Positions 1-6,621 are shown, numbered from the stretch's first letter. The stretch is 12,185 bases of DNA from Elusimicrobiota bacterium (GCA_031258375.1 JAIRMX010000179.1:1-12185); one strand, 5' to 3'. Program-made: numbers and translations. The notes: generated by a model not told the origin, from the sequence alone.

Positions 1-38
1 CTAGTGCGATCATAACTGAATATCTTGTGTGGCTCCAT
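1..38 (-). CDS. Possible 5' end of a leftward gene, cut by the window edge
   Basis: An ATG on the minus strand at 38 opens a frame that stays open to the window edge (12 codons, MEPHKIFSYDRT). A purine-rich stretch containing GAGAGG lies about 10 bases upstream and could be the ribosome binding site. A perfect TTGACA (-35-like) lies at 73-78 on the same strand, but I see no good -10 at normal spacing. Twelve codons are too few to recognise a family, and the frame could be chance. The next bases to the left would settle it. Confidence 0.3.
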   Translation of the reverse strand, partial: MEPHKIFSYDRT

Positions 39-99
39 AAGTTTTTTACCTCTCTTTATTTTTACTTATTTTTGTCAACGAATTAAGGAAACTACACAT

Positions 100-146
100 C
101 CCCTCTTATAGGGAGAGGGGGGCGAACGCAGTGAGCGGGTGAGGGT
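100..146. repeat. GC-rich palindromic intergenic element
   Basis: A hairpin with 7-bp arms CCCCTCT (100-106) and AGAGGGG (114-120) is followed by a GC-rich tail with short GAGCGGGTGAGGG-like direct repeats. It contrasts with the AT-rich surroundings and lies next to the REP-like elements but has a different sequence, so it is a separate class of dispersed element. It could end transcripts from the autotransporter (minus strand), although neither side has a T-run. Confidence 0.45.
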
Positions 147-154
147 GGAAAAGA

Positions 155-181
155 CGGATGCTGAAACCAGTTCAGCATGAC
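155..181. repeat. Single REP-like hairpin (half element)
   Basis: Perfect 8-bp arms ATGCTGAA (158-165) and TTCAGCAT (171-178) surround a 5-base loop. It is preceded by ACGG and followed by TGAC, exactly like the right half of the composite elements at 4358-4449 and 4849-4920. No matching left half precedes it, so it is a solitary half copy. Confidence 0.75.
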
Positions 182-196
182 GGCTAATTCTCTTTT

Positions 197-288
197 GTCA
201 CCCTGAACTTGTTTCAGGGTCTGTCTTTCAACTACGGATGCTGAAACGGGCTTGCCCCGTAAAGTCTTAATACGGGGTTCAGAATGAC
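197..288. repeat. Composite REP pair (BIME-like), copy A, with 27-bp nested palindrome
   Basis: GTCA at 197-200 and TGAC at 285-288 bound this element. Hairpin 1 has arms ACCCTGAA (200-207) and TTCAGGGT (213-220). Hairpin 2 has outer arms CTGAA (241-245) and TTCAG (278-282) and carries an extra palindrome, CCCCGTA (255-261) with TACGGGG (271-277) and a 9-base loop. The conserved spacer reads TCTGTCTTTCAACTACGGA. It ends 7 bp from the autotransporter stop codon and is probably part of that transcript's 3' end. Confidence 0.8.
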
Positions 289-295
289 AAGTCTA

Positions 296-3200
296 TTAGA
301 ATTTATAGCTCAATTTAAAAGAGCCGGAAAGTCCTTTTCTTTTGCCCGTATATCCCTGCGCGCCGAAATCCAAACCAAAATAATTATGATTTATCTGCAA
401 ACCCAGCTCTCCTATTTCCGTGCCGCCTTTTAACGAGGGGGTAAGAACTGCCAAACCGTCTACGGTCGCGTTGGCTTCGCCCGCAAATTCATAATCGTAA
501 GCTATGCCCGCATAAGGATTAAAAACGCTTTTTTGACCTCGCATAATTTTAACGCCCAGTCTAAGCCTGTGCGAACTGTTGGACTCAAAATTTATAGTTT
601 GGTTAGTAGGCAAAGCGACTTCTTTGCCGCCTTGATGAGCGAACAAATATTTGCCGTAAATATCCAAATCAAAACTCGCAAGCTTTTGGCCGAGATATCC
701 CGCGCCTATATGCCCGCCAAAATACGGAACGTCGTAATCGTATCCTACCGCAACGCCTCCGCTGATATAATCGGCGCTGTTAAAATTGGTTTTAACGTTT
801 CCAACCCTGCCGGAAAAATCAAAATAATAATTGTCTTCGTTATTCACTTTGCCCAACACGCCGCCGCCGGTATACGAAACGTTTCCTTTGCCTTTTACCG
901 TGTCCACGCCAAAAGTATTCTCCGTATTATAATTTCCGTTTCCGTATTCTAAGAACAAACCTAAAGTGGAATTATCAAAAGCTTTTGCAAGGCCGGCCAT
1001 AAAAGAAACTCCTTTTACGTCCGCGTAAGAGCCGGTTTCATATTTTGATTTGCCCATCGCGCCCGCGCTAAAAGCGGCAAAGCCTTGGCTGTTTTCAGCC
1101 GAGCCGACCGCGGATATTACGCCGTCCTGCGCGGCAAGTTCGCTGCCCTGCCCGACGAACGCCAAACTTGCGGTTATGCCTTCGGATAAAGCTTTTGTTT
1201 TTTTATCGGCGGTGACTTCTTTTATGACGGCATATAGCGTGTCGCTGTTTAATACAAAATCAAGCGCGGCGTTTATGGTGTAGCCGAATACTCCCGTGCC
1301 GGTCTGATCGGCGGGAGTACCCGTGATATCCGTTGCTTTAAGAAGATTAATTCTATCGCCGACTTGCAAAAGCGTGCTGCTGCCCGCGGAGCTAAGCACA
1401 ACATGGCTGTTTGCAATATTGGCAGCGCCGCTCACGTCAAGCATTGTGGCGTTTGCGGGCGTATGGTCTTCCACGTAAAAGTTAATATTTTTGCCGGAGA
1501 GGTCAAGATCGCCGACAAATTTGTTATCTGCCCCTATTACGTTAAAATTATTACCAAAACTATAAGCGGCGTTGGTTAAATTCATTTCCAAAGTATGCCC
1601 GTAGCCGATGAAAATATCTCCAAAATAAATACCATTCTGCAGACTGTTATCCCACGCCGCAGTATCGGCTAAATTCACAATAGTATCCTGCGCCGTCACG
1701 TCAAGACTGCCGGATGTTATTGTGGCTTTAGAGTTTAAGTTAGATTCTGCGGTTAAATTTTCCACCGCGAGTTTCCCCGCAACTTTAAGCTCAACGTCTT
1801 CGCCGGGACCTGCGCCCGCTTTCACAACTATATCTTCCGTCCAATTTCCCGTTGTTTCGATTTTATTATGGAATAAGTCCAACGTGCTGGCCTCGGTAGC
1901 CGGCGTCGTCGTCGTCGTATTATTATTAACGATAGTTTTGTAGCTATAAGTTATATTCCCCGCCGTTCTCGTAATAGTTTGACTTATAAAATTAGAAAAG
2001 CCATGCCCGCTGTTGCTTGTTTCCGCTATCAGCGTAATTCTATCGCTGAGTTTAATATCCGGCCTTGCCGTATCTTCTATAAGACCAATAGTAACATTGC
2101 TTAAATCTATTGCGCCGTTATCCGGACCATTGATTAAGTTGCCGAAAATCGGATGTCCTTCCCCGTTTCCGTGCGTAACGGTTAAGATGGTATTGCCCGC
2201 AGCCGCATTTGAAAGGTCAAAGTTAATCTTATTAAAAGCCCCTATGCCGTAAGCGGTAAGGCCGGAGGTGCCGAGATTTAGGATATTGTCTGAAACCATT
2301 CCGAGTCCATTTGTATATCCGCCGTAGAGTAAAACCACATCGTTAAAAGTAGTATTGCCGCTTATATTAACAATATTATCGGTGACAGTTCCGTTGGATC
2401 CCCTAACATACCCGCCGAAAATTGAACTTCTGGTAATTTCTGCGCCGTCAATATTAACAATATTTCCATGCGCGCCGCTTGTAATATTTATACTGTCAGC
2501 AGAGCCTTGGCTGGCAAGTTTCTCAATCTCCACATAAGCGCCGGATATTGAATGCAGATAGGACTCATTGCCTGTAACGGCTTGATCACTAACATTCAAT
2601 ACGTTGTTATCCGCATTGCTTGTTATGTTTAAGGTTTGGCCCGATGTTTCAGTATACGACACATAAATATTTCCGGCTCTACCGCCGTCTCTGTTTATTG
2701 TATTTCCGCTTACATCGCCGGTAATATTAAAAGTACCAGCGCCGGATATGCCGTAAACTTCCAGCGAACCGCCGAAAATTGCTCTCAACCCTTCCCCGCC
2801 GCTGTTAACCGTGTTGTTTTTAATTTCGCCGCTAATATCCACAGTGCCAGTAGTGTTTAAACCGTTTACCTCTATTCTGCCTGCGTATATTGGCGTGCTT
2901 TTAAGCGTTCCTCCGGTTATATCAACGGTATTGCCGCTGACTTCGCCGTCTATAGTCAAAGCCCCGGTTAAATTAGACGCCGAAATTAATCCGGCATTTA
3001 TGCTTCCAAATATGTTTGTGCCGCCGCTTATATTAACTTTATTACCTTTTACGGAGCCGGAAATTGTTGTCGCGCCGGATTGGCTCTTTTTATTAACCTG
3101 TATGCCGCCGGCGATAACCTGCTGTATTGTCGTGCCTCCGGTTAAATTTACGATATTATCAATTACGTTGGCCGTGTCGGTAATTTCCACATTTCCCGAG

Positions 3201-4288
3201 TTGTAAGAGGCGGAATAAATAAGCCCGCCGAATATGTTAATGCCGACGTCTTTTCCGTCGCCGTTGTTTAAATCGACTTGGTTGCCCTCGGCGGAGCCGC
3301 TGATTTTAACCGTTCCTCCGTTGCTTACTACTATTGCGCCGCCGCCAAGAATTACGATGTCCTTTTCAATATCGTAAATAACTTTGTTGTTTTTTACTCC
3401 GCCGGTAATTTGCACGCTGCTCCCCGTTCCTTCTATTATCGCGCCGTAAGCGCCGTGCGCGCGCCACTGGTCTTCGTCCGCGCCTGCCCGCGCGCCCGCC
3501 CAATTAACCACGTTGTTTTGCGCATTTGTCGCTATTGTGCTCTCATTAGAATCAATATACGCGCCGATAACGTCCCCTGAAACCATTGCGCCCGCGGAGC
3601 CGCCTTCAGAAGGGTCTTTAGGATATAAGTTGACTTTATTGTTATTTGCGGAAGCAATACCGCTAGTTGTCGTTATATAAGCTCCATACGCATTGCCTAC
3701 CGTGCTTAGATCGTCAGCATATATTTTGCCATCCGTTACAGTAGAAGCAGTCGCGGCAGGGGTTGTACCGCTACCGTCGATAACCGTGGGAATCACTCCG
3801 TTCACCAGAACGGCTTTCATGGCGGGAACATCCGGCGTAGAAGGATTGCCATCATCGTCATACATGACAGGAACATCCGGCGTAGAAGGATCGTCATCAT
3901 GGTCAATCATGATAGGAGTTACGGCAGAGATATCCGGCGTAGAAGGATTGCCATCATGGTCAATCATGGCAGGGATAGGAGGCGTAGAGGAATTGTTATC
4001 ATGGTCAACTATTGCAGCTTCCGCGATCGTAAAAGAGAAATTGACATCCGGCGTATTCGGATTGCCATCATGGTCATAATGATAGGTATAGCTTGTTTCA
4101 ACAACGTCAATTCTTCCGTAAATATCAAGTATATTATCGTTAGGGCTTGCGCTTATCCCAGGATGCACATAAACGTCATTCGTTCCCGAGGTGGTAATAA
4201 TATCGTTCTCAACAACTTTAATTTGCGTGGCCCAAACATTGTTTATTAAAAATAATGCCGAAACTACGGCTGCAATTAACTTTTTCAT
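296..4288 (-). CDS. Autotransporter (type Va secretion), beta-helix passenger with C-terminal barrel
   Basis: The 1330-residue product is predicted to be exported by Sec, pass the outer membrane through its own barrel and display a beta-helical passenger on the surface. Residues 1-20 (MKKLIAAVVSALFLINNVWA) form a signal peptide. Residues 72-154 hold five Asp-rich copies of a DHDGNPSTPDV-like motif, possibly calcium-binding. About 14 recurrences of [GND]N-x-[VIL]-[ND] spaced 29-47 residues apart (217-700) suggest beta-helix rungs. Residues about 1065-1330 are the translocator barrel, alternating Gly and aromatic residues and ending LSYKF with terminal Phe, as in autotransporter barrels. The start is firm: CGGAGGAAAG lies about 9 bases upstream. 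A weak extended -10-like box (TGCTAAAGA) lies at 4336-4344 on the minus strand. The gene stands alone, with palindromic repeats on both sides. The ligand is unknown; an adhesin is only a guess. Confidence 0.88.
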   Translation of the reverse strand: MKKLIAAVVSALFLINNVWATQIKVVENDIITTSGTNDVYVHPGISASPNDNILDIYGRIDVVETSYTYHYDHDGNPNTPDVNFSFTIAEAAIVDHDNNSSTPPIPAMIDHDGNPSTPDISAVTPIMIDHDDDPSTPDVPVMYDDDGNPSTPDVPAMKAVLVNGVIPTVIDGSGTTPAATASTVTDGKIYADDLSTVGNAYGAYITTTSGIASANNNKVNLYPKDPSEGGSAGAMVSGDVIGAYIDSNESTIATNAQNNVVNWAGARAGADEDQWRAHGAYGAIIEGTGSSVQITGGVKNNKVIYDIEKDIVILGGGAIVVSNGGTVKISGSAEGNQVDLNNGDGKDVGINIFGGLIYSASYNSGNVEITDTANVIDNIVNLTGGTTIQQVIAGGIQVNKKSQSGATTISGSVKGNKVNISGGTNIFGSINAGLISASNLTGALTIDGEVSGNTVDITGGTLKSTPIYAGRIEVNGLNTTGTVDISGEIKNNTVNSGGEGLRAIFGGSLEVYGISGAGTFNITGDVSGNTINRDGGRAGNIYVSYTETSGQTLNITSNADNNVLNVSDQAVTGNESYLHSISGAYVEIEKLASQGSADSINITSGAHGNIVNIDGAEITRSSIFGGYVRGSNGTVTDNIVNISGNTTFNDVVLLYGGYTNGLGMVSDNILNLGTSGLTAYGIGAFNKINFDLSNAAAGNTILTVTHGNGEGHPIFGNLINGPDNGAIDLSNVTIGLIEDTARPDIKLSDRITLIAETSNSGHGFSNFISQTITRTAGNITYSYKTIVNNNTTTTTPATEASTLDLFHNKIETTGNWTEDIVVKAGAGPGEDVELKVAGKLAVENLTAESNLNSKATITSGSLDVTAQDTIVNLADTAAWDNSLQNGIYFGDIFIGYGHTLEMNLTNAAYSFGNNFNVIGADNKFVGDLDLSGKNINFYVEDHTPANATMLDVSGAANIANSHVVLSSAGSSTLLQVGDRINLLKATDITGTPADQTGTGVFGYTINAALDFVLNSDTLYAVIKEVTADKKTKALSEGITASLAFVGQGSELAAQDGVISAVGSAENSQGFAAFSAGAMGKSKYETGSYADVKGVSFMAGLAKAFDNSTLGLFLEYGNGNYNTENTFGVDTVKGKGNVSYTGGGVLGKVNNEDNYYFDFSGRVGNVKTNFNSADYISGGVAVGYDYDVPYFGGHIGAGYLGQKLASFDLDIYGKYLFAHQGGKEVALPTNQTINFESNSSHRLRLGVKIMRGQKSVFNPYAGIAYDYEFAGEANATVDGLAVLTPSLKGGTEIGELGLQINHNYFGLDFGAQGYTGKRKGLSGSFKLSYKF
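1904..1927. repeat. Trinucleotide microsatellite inside the autotransporter
   Basis: Five CGT units (1904-1918) run directly into three ATT units. On the coding strand they encode an Asn-Thr run (NNNTTTTTP, about residues 788-796) in the linker after the passenger repeats. Copy-number change would add or remove residues without shifting the frame. Confidence 0.7.
3827..4075 (-). repeat. Five Asp-rich DxDGNPSTPDV repeats in the autotransporter
   Basis: Five copies lie at residues 72-82, 95-105, 110-120, 129-139 and 144-154. They are spaced 15-23 residues apart and are clearly related at the DNA level (recurring ATCATGGTCAATCAT and TCCGGCGTAGAAGGATTGCC on the plus strand). The D-x-D-G-N pattern resembles calcium-binding loops. 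That function is inferred, not shown. Confidence 0.75.
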
Positions 4289-4357
4289 TTTTCTCTTTCC
4301 TCCGAAATTTTAAAGACTATTTTTAAAAATCTTTTTCTTTAGCAGGTATCTCTATTC

Positions 4358-4449
4358 GTCACCCTGAACCCCGTATTAAGACCTTACGGGGCAAGTTTAT
4401 TTCAGGGTCTGTCTTTTAACGACGGATGCTGAAACGAGTTCAGCATGAC
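4358..4449. repeat. Composite REP pair (BIME-like), copy B1, with 27-bp nested palindrome
   Basis: GTCA (4358-4361) and TGAC (4446-4449) bound 92 bp. Hairpin 1 has arms ACCCTGAA (4361-4368) and TTCAGGGT (4401-4408), with an extra palindrome in its loop: CCCCGTA (4369-4375) and TACGGGG (4385-4391). Hairpin 2 has arms ATGCTGAA (4426-4433) and TTCAGCAT (4439-4446). It lies about 70 bp upstream of the autotransporter start. Confidence 0.82.
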
Positions 4450-4474
4450 AACCTTTTGATAACTCTTTCTTGCC

Positions 4475-4539
4475 GTCATCCTGAATTTATTTCAGGATCT
4501 GTCTTTCAACTACAGACCCTGAAACAAGTTCAGGGTGAC
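4475..4539. repeat. Composite REP pair (BIME-like), copy B2, basic 65-bp form
   Basis: This is the simplest copy and lacks the 27-bp insert. GTCA (4475-4478), arms ATCCTGAA (4478-4485) and TTCAGGAT (4491-4498), the TCTGTCTTTCAACTACAGA spacer, arms ACCCTGAA (4516-4523) and TTCAGGGT (4529-4536), then TGAC (4536-4539). A partial half copy (AACAAGTTCGGGGTGAC) follows at 4548-4564. Confidence 0.82.
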
Positions 4540-4604
4540 GGCATAAAAACAAGTTCGGGGTGACGGGTAAAAACCACTTTTGCTAAGAAGAATAAAATTA
4601 ATAA

Positions 4605-4643
4605 AACAAAAAAAGGTCTGCGTTTATTCAAACGCAAACCTTT
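4605..4643 (-). terminator. Rho-independent terminator, leftward
   Basis: Arms AAAGGT-CT-GCGTTT (4612-4625) and AAACGC-AA-ACCTTT (4630-4643) form two 6-bp helices separated by a 2x2 internal mismatch, with a 4-base loop. Read on the minus strand, the stem is followed by a run of seven T and more T-rich sequence. No long gene precedes it on that strand before the glnA terminator. It therefore implies a separate short transcript ending here, starting from 5097-5124, or near 4691, or both. Confidence 0.75.
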
Positions 4644-4773
4644 CTATCCCACAAATTATTTCTTTTTGTAAGCCCGCTATTCTGGCACAGATTATATTTT
4701 GTCCATAAAATGATACCCCCCCCCCCCCCCGCAGGTGGGTGCCATGAACCGTTTTTAACATTACTTTATTCAT
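4624..4773 (-). CDS. Possible 49-residue ORF crossing the G15 tract
   Basis: A minus-strand ATG at 4773 starts a frame of 49 codons, beginning MNKVMLKTVHGTHLR, then four Gly from the G15 tract, and ending GIERFAFE. A GGGAAG sequence lies 8 bases upstream of the ATG. The frame continues only if the tract is 15 (or 15 plus or minus 3n) bases long, so it would be switched by slippage. Against it: the stop codon falls inside the loop of the terminator hairpin, rare codons (ATA, AGA, AGG) are frequent, and I recognise no family. It may be a chance frame over a non-coding RNA. Confidence 0.25.
   Translation of the reverse strand: MNKVMLKTVHGTHLRGGGGVSFYGQNIICARIAGLQKEIICGIERFAFE
4691..4696 (-). 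promoter_or_regulatory. Perfect TATAAT box just downstream of the G tract
   Basis: A perfect minus-strand TATAAT lies 19 bases after the end of the homopolymer, so a -35 at 17-bp spacing would sit on the boundary of the G run (GGGGTA). If used, it would start a transcript near 4683, ending at the 4605-4643 terminator after about 78 nt. There is no recognisable -35 and no TG extension, so this is tentative. Confidence 0.3.
4716..4730. repeat. Homopolymer of 15 C (G15 on the minus strand)
   Basis: Fifteen uninterrupted C on the plus strand in an AT-rich intergenic region. Tracts of this length are slippage-prone and are typical of phase-variable loci. The exact length may also be an assembly compromise. 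Confidence 0.9.
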
Positions 4774-4846
4774 CTTTTTTACTTCCCTGTTTCTTTTACT
4801 TCTACCTTTTATTTTTCCTCTTTCACTTTACTTCTTTGCTTTTATA
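4750..4846. other. Strand-asymmetric pyrimidine-rich stretch
   Basis: Almost all bases here are T or C on the plus strand (A or G on the minus), with repeated TTTTACTTC-like words. A weaker relative occurs at 41-72. It carries no convincing gene. On the minus strand it would give a purine-rich leader upstream of the 4773 ATG. Confidence 0.4.
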
Positions 4847-4848
4847 CC

Positions 4849-4920
4849 GTCACCCTGAGGCAGGCCCATTTCAGGTTCTGCTTTTTATTACAACAGATGC
4901 TGAAACGAGTTCAGCATGAC
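4849..4920. repeat. Composite REP pair (BIME-like), copy C1, first hairpin decayed
   Basis: GTCA (4849-4852) and TGAC (4917-4920) bound 72 bp. The left hairpin is imperfect (ACCCTGA opposite TTTCAGGTT). The right hairpin is perfect, ATGCTGAA (4897-4904) with TTCAGCAT (4910-4917). The spacer has diverged from the usual form. Confidence 0.7.
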
Positions 4921-4947
4921 GGCCTATTACAATCTGTTGTCTTTGTC

Positions 4948-5039
4948 GTCATTCCGAACTCGTTTCGGAATCTGTCTTTCAACGACGGATGCTAAAACAA
5001 TCCCGTATTAAAACCTTACGGGACATAGTTCAGAGGGAC
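4948..5039. repeat. Composite REP pair (BIME-like), copy C2, with nested palindrome
   Basis: GTCA starts at 4948. The left hairpin has arms ATTCCGAA (4951-4958) and TTCGGAAT (4964-4971), different from all other copies yet fully paired. The spacer TCTGTCTTTCAACGACGGA is conserved. The right hairpin has decayed outer arms but keeps the nested palindrome TCCCGTA (5001-5007) and TACGGGA (5017-5023). The end reads GGAC instead of TGAC. Its 92-bp length equals copies A and B1. Confidence 0.75.
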
Positions 5040-5096
5040 AATTTATTGTTTTTAGCTTACATTAACGGCAATTCTCTCCATAACAATCCTAAAATA

Positions 5097-5124
5097 ATTT
5101 TAGCAAATTTTTATATTAAGTCAA
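5097..5124 (-). promoter_or_regulatory. Strong-looking leftward promoter without an obvious gene
   Basis: On the minus strand TTGACT (5119-5124) is followed after 16 bases by TAAAAT (5097-5102), itself preceded by TGC, giving an extended -10 (TGCTAAAAT). It lies downstream of the glnA terminator, so it starts a new unit near 5090. The first frame after it is only nine codons (MERIAVNVS, ATG at 5080, with AGGA five bases upstream). The transcript would then enter repeat cluster C. Confidence 0.5.
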
Positions 5125-5167
5125 CAAAAACTTTTATGTCTTCTTATCTTTCTTTGGCGATACGGAA

Positions 5168-5234
5168 AAAACCTGCGGTTTAAGTTTTGAGCAATTTGAC
5201 ATTTTATAAACGAAAAAATTAAACCGCAGGTTTT
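5168..5234 (-). terminator. glnA terminator with a 35-base loop
   Basis: A perfect 16-bp inverted repeat, AAAACCTGCGGTTTAA (5168-5183) and its complement (5219-5234), begins 37 bases after the glnA stop. On the minus strand the second arm ends in a T6 run, as expected for intrinsic termination. The AT-rich 35-base loop is unusually long. Confidence 0.75.
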
Positions 5235-5271
5235 AAACTTTGTATTGTCAGGCCGGCTTACTATGCAAAAT

Positions 5272-6621
5272 TTATAAAACCGGCAGATACTTTTCCAGCT
5301 CGTACTGCGTTACGTGCGTGCGGTAAGTATCCCATTCTATTTCTTTATTGGCGATAAACGTTTCAAAAGTATGGCTGCCAAGCACTTTGCGCACTAAAGC
5401 GGATTCTTTCGTACAATTTACGGCTTCGTAAAGATAAGCCGGCAAAGTGTCTATAGCGCGCGCTTTGCGTTCCTGCAAACTCATATGAAAAATATTTTCT
5501 TCGGTGATATTCGCAAGAGGCGTTTTCTTTTCTATGCCGTCAAGGCCGGCCGCGAGCATTACCGATAAAGCCAAATAGGGATTGCAGGCGGGATCGGGGA
5601 AGCGGCATTCTATGCGGCTTGCGTTCGGGTGGCCTTGTTTTGCCTGAGGTATGCGAACAAGCGTGCTTCTGTTTTTACGCCCCCACGCAATATAAGCGGG
5701 CGCTTCGTAGCCGGGCACAAGGCGTTTGTAAGAATTTACCCATTGATTGGTAATAGAGCATATTTCTTTAACGTGATTTAAAATGCCCGCTATATAATAT
5801 TTTGCGGTTTTTGAAAGATAAAGTTCGTCTTTATCGTCAAAGAAAGTATTTACGCCGTCTTTGAAAAGAGACTGATGCACGTGCATTCCGCTGCCGTTTA
5901 CGGTTTTTATGGGTTTAGGCATAAAAGTTGCGTAAACTCCGTGCTTCATGGCGATTTGTTTTACTACGGTTTTATACGTAAGAATATTATCCGCCATTTT
6001 TAAGGCTTCGTCGTATCTTAAATCAATCTCATGCTGGGAAGGGGCGACTTCGTGATGCGCGTATTCCACGCGTATGCCCAGTTTTTCAAGCATAAGCATA
6101 CTCTCGCGGCGTATCGCGTAAGATTCGTCGGCGGGGATAGTGTCGAAATATCCGCCGTTGTCAAGCAATTGGGTGGATTTATTGTCTTTGAAATAAAAAT
6201 ACTCAAGCTCAGGGCCTACCATAAATTTGTCAAAACCGGCTTTTTTCATTTCTGCAAGCTGTTTTTTGAGTATATGGCGCGGATCGCCTTCAAACTGTTT
6301 GCCGGCGGTGTCTTTGATATCGCAGAACAAACGCGCCACGGGAAGGCCGGTAAGTTCCTCCGGAAATATTTGGAAGGTATCCAAATCGGGCAGGGCGACG
6401 AGATCCGATTCATAAATTCTCGCAAAGCCCTGCACGGAAGAGCCGTCAAATCCATTGCCTTCCTCCAAGGCGTGTTCAAACTGCTGTTTGGATATAACCA
6501 AAGATTTCAAATGGCCTAAAATATCCGCAAACCACAACTTGAGAAATTGAATGTTTTTTTCCTCAAGCGTTGCGAGTATTTTTGCTATTTTTTCCTGCTC
6601 TTCTTTATTTCTTGTTATCAT
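5272..6621 (-). CDS. glnA: Type I glutamine synthetase
   Basis: This enzyme joins ammonia to glutamate using ATP and is a cytosolic dodecamer. At 449 residues it has normal GSI length. An N-terminal beta-grasp domain (about 20-105, with NGFDGSSVQGF at 56-66) precedes the catalytic domain: VGPELEYFYF (135-144), EVAPSQHEID (191-200), NGSGMHVH (242-249), NSYKRLVPGYEAP (296-308) and RIECRFPDP (336-344). I chose ATG 6621 because GGAGG lies four bases upstream; the frame extends to a TTG at 6675, but this places the ribosome binding site inside the coding sequence. The adenylylation-site Tyr of GSI-beta is replaced by Phe378 (NIFHM), and Arg68 lies where GSI-alpha enzymes have their feedback-sensing Arg, so GSI-alpha-like regulation is inferred. 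It follows the antiporter by 60 bp. A lone TTGACA at 6670-6675 lacks a good -10. No GlnR-type operator was recognised. Confidence 0.95.
   Translation of the reverse strand: MITRNKEEQEKIAKILATLEEKNIQFLKLWFADILGHLKSLVISKQQFEHALEEGNGFDGSSVQGFARIYESDLVALPDLDTFQIFPEELTGLPVARLFCDIKDTAGKQFEGDPRHILKKQLAEMKKAGFDKFMVGPELEYFYFKDNKSTQLLDNGGYFDTIPADESYAIRRESMLMLEKLGIRVEYAHHEVAPSQHEIDLRYDEALKMADNILTYKTVVKQIAMKHGVYATFMPKPIKTVNGSGMHVHQSLFKDGVNTFFDDKDELYLSKTAKYYIAGILNHVKEICSITNQWVNSYKRLVPGYEAPAYIAWGRKNRSTLVRIPQAKQGHPNASRIECRFPDPACNPYLALSVMLAAGLDGIEKKTPLANITEENIFHMSLQERKARAIDTLPAYLYEAVNCTKESALVRKVLGSHTFETFIANKEIEWDTYRTHVTQYELEKYLPVL

Noticed and set aside
533..4249. A series of plus-strand open frames of 60-139 codons opposite the autotransporter
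   Set aside because: They are antisense to a gene with a clear signal peptide, repeats and barrel. The low stop frequency on the other strand follows from the Gly/Asn/Thr-rich composition, and none has a domain I recognise.
4694..4747. A second minus-strand frame through the G tract (MAPTC, then five Gly, then YHFMDKI)
   Set aside because: It has 17 codons, no ribosome binding site and ends at once; it is the alternative frame of the tract and is not a gene candidate.
4710..4919. A 69-codon plus-strand frame starting with a Pro run
   Set aside because: The Pro run is just the C15 tract and the rest is pyrimidine-rich intergenic DNA plus a repeat; there is no ribosome binding site.
197..5039. 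Repeated palindromes considered as a CRISPR array
   Set aside because: The repeats are of variable length and in pairs, the intervals are irregular and partly conserved, and there are no unique spacers of uniform size and no cas genes.
4989..5183. A 64-codon plus-strand frame between the repeats and glnA
   Set aside because: Its start lies inside a repeat element and its end inside the glnA terminator arm. It has no family resemblance and no convincing SD.
6031..6519. A 162-codon plus-strand open frame and others opposite glnA
   Set aside because: They are antisense to a complete, strongly conserved glutamine synthetase, with no matching protein features.
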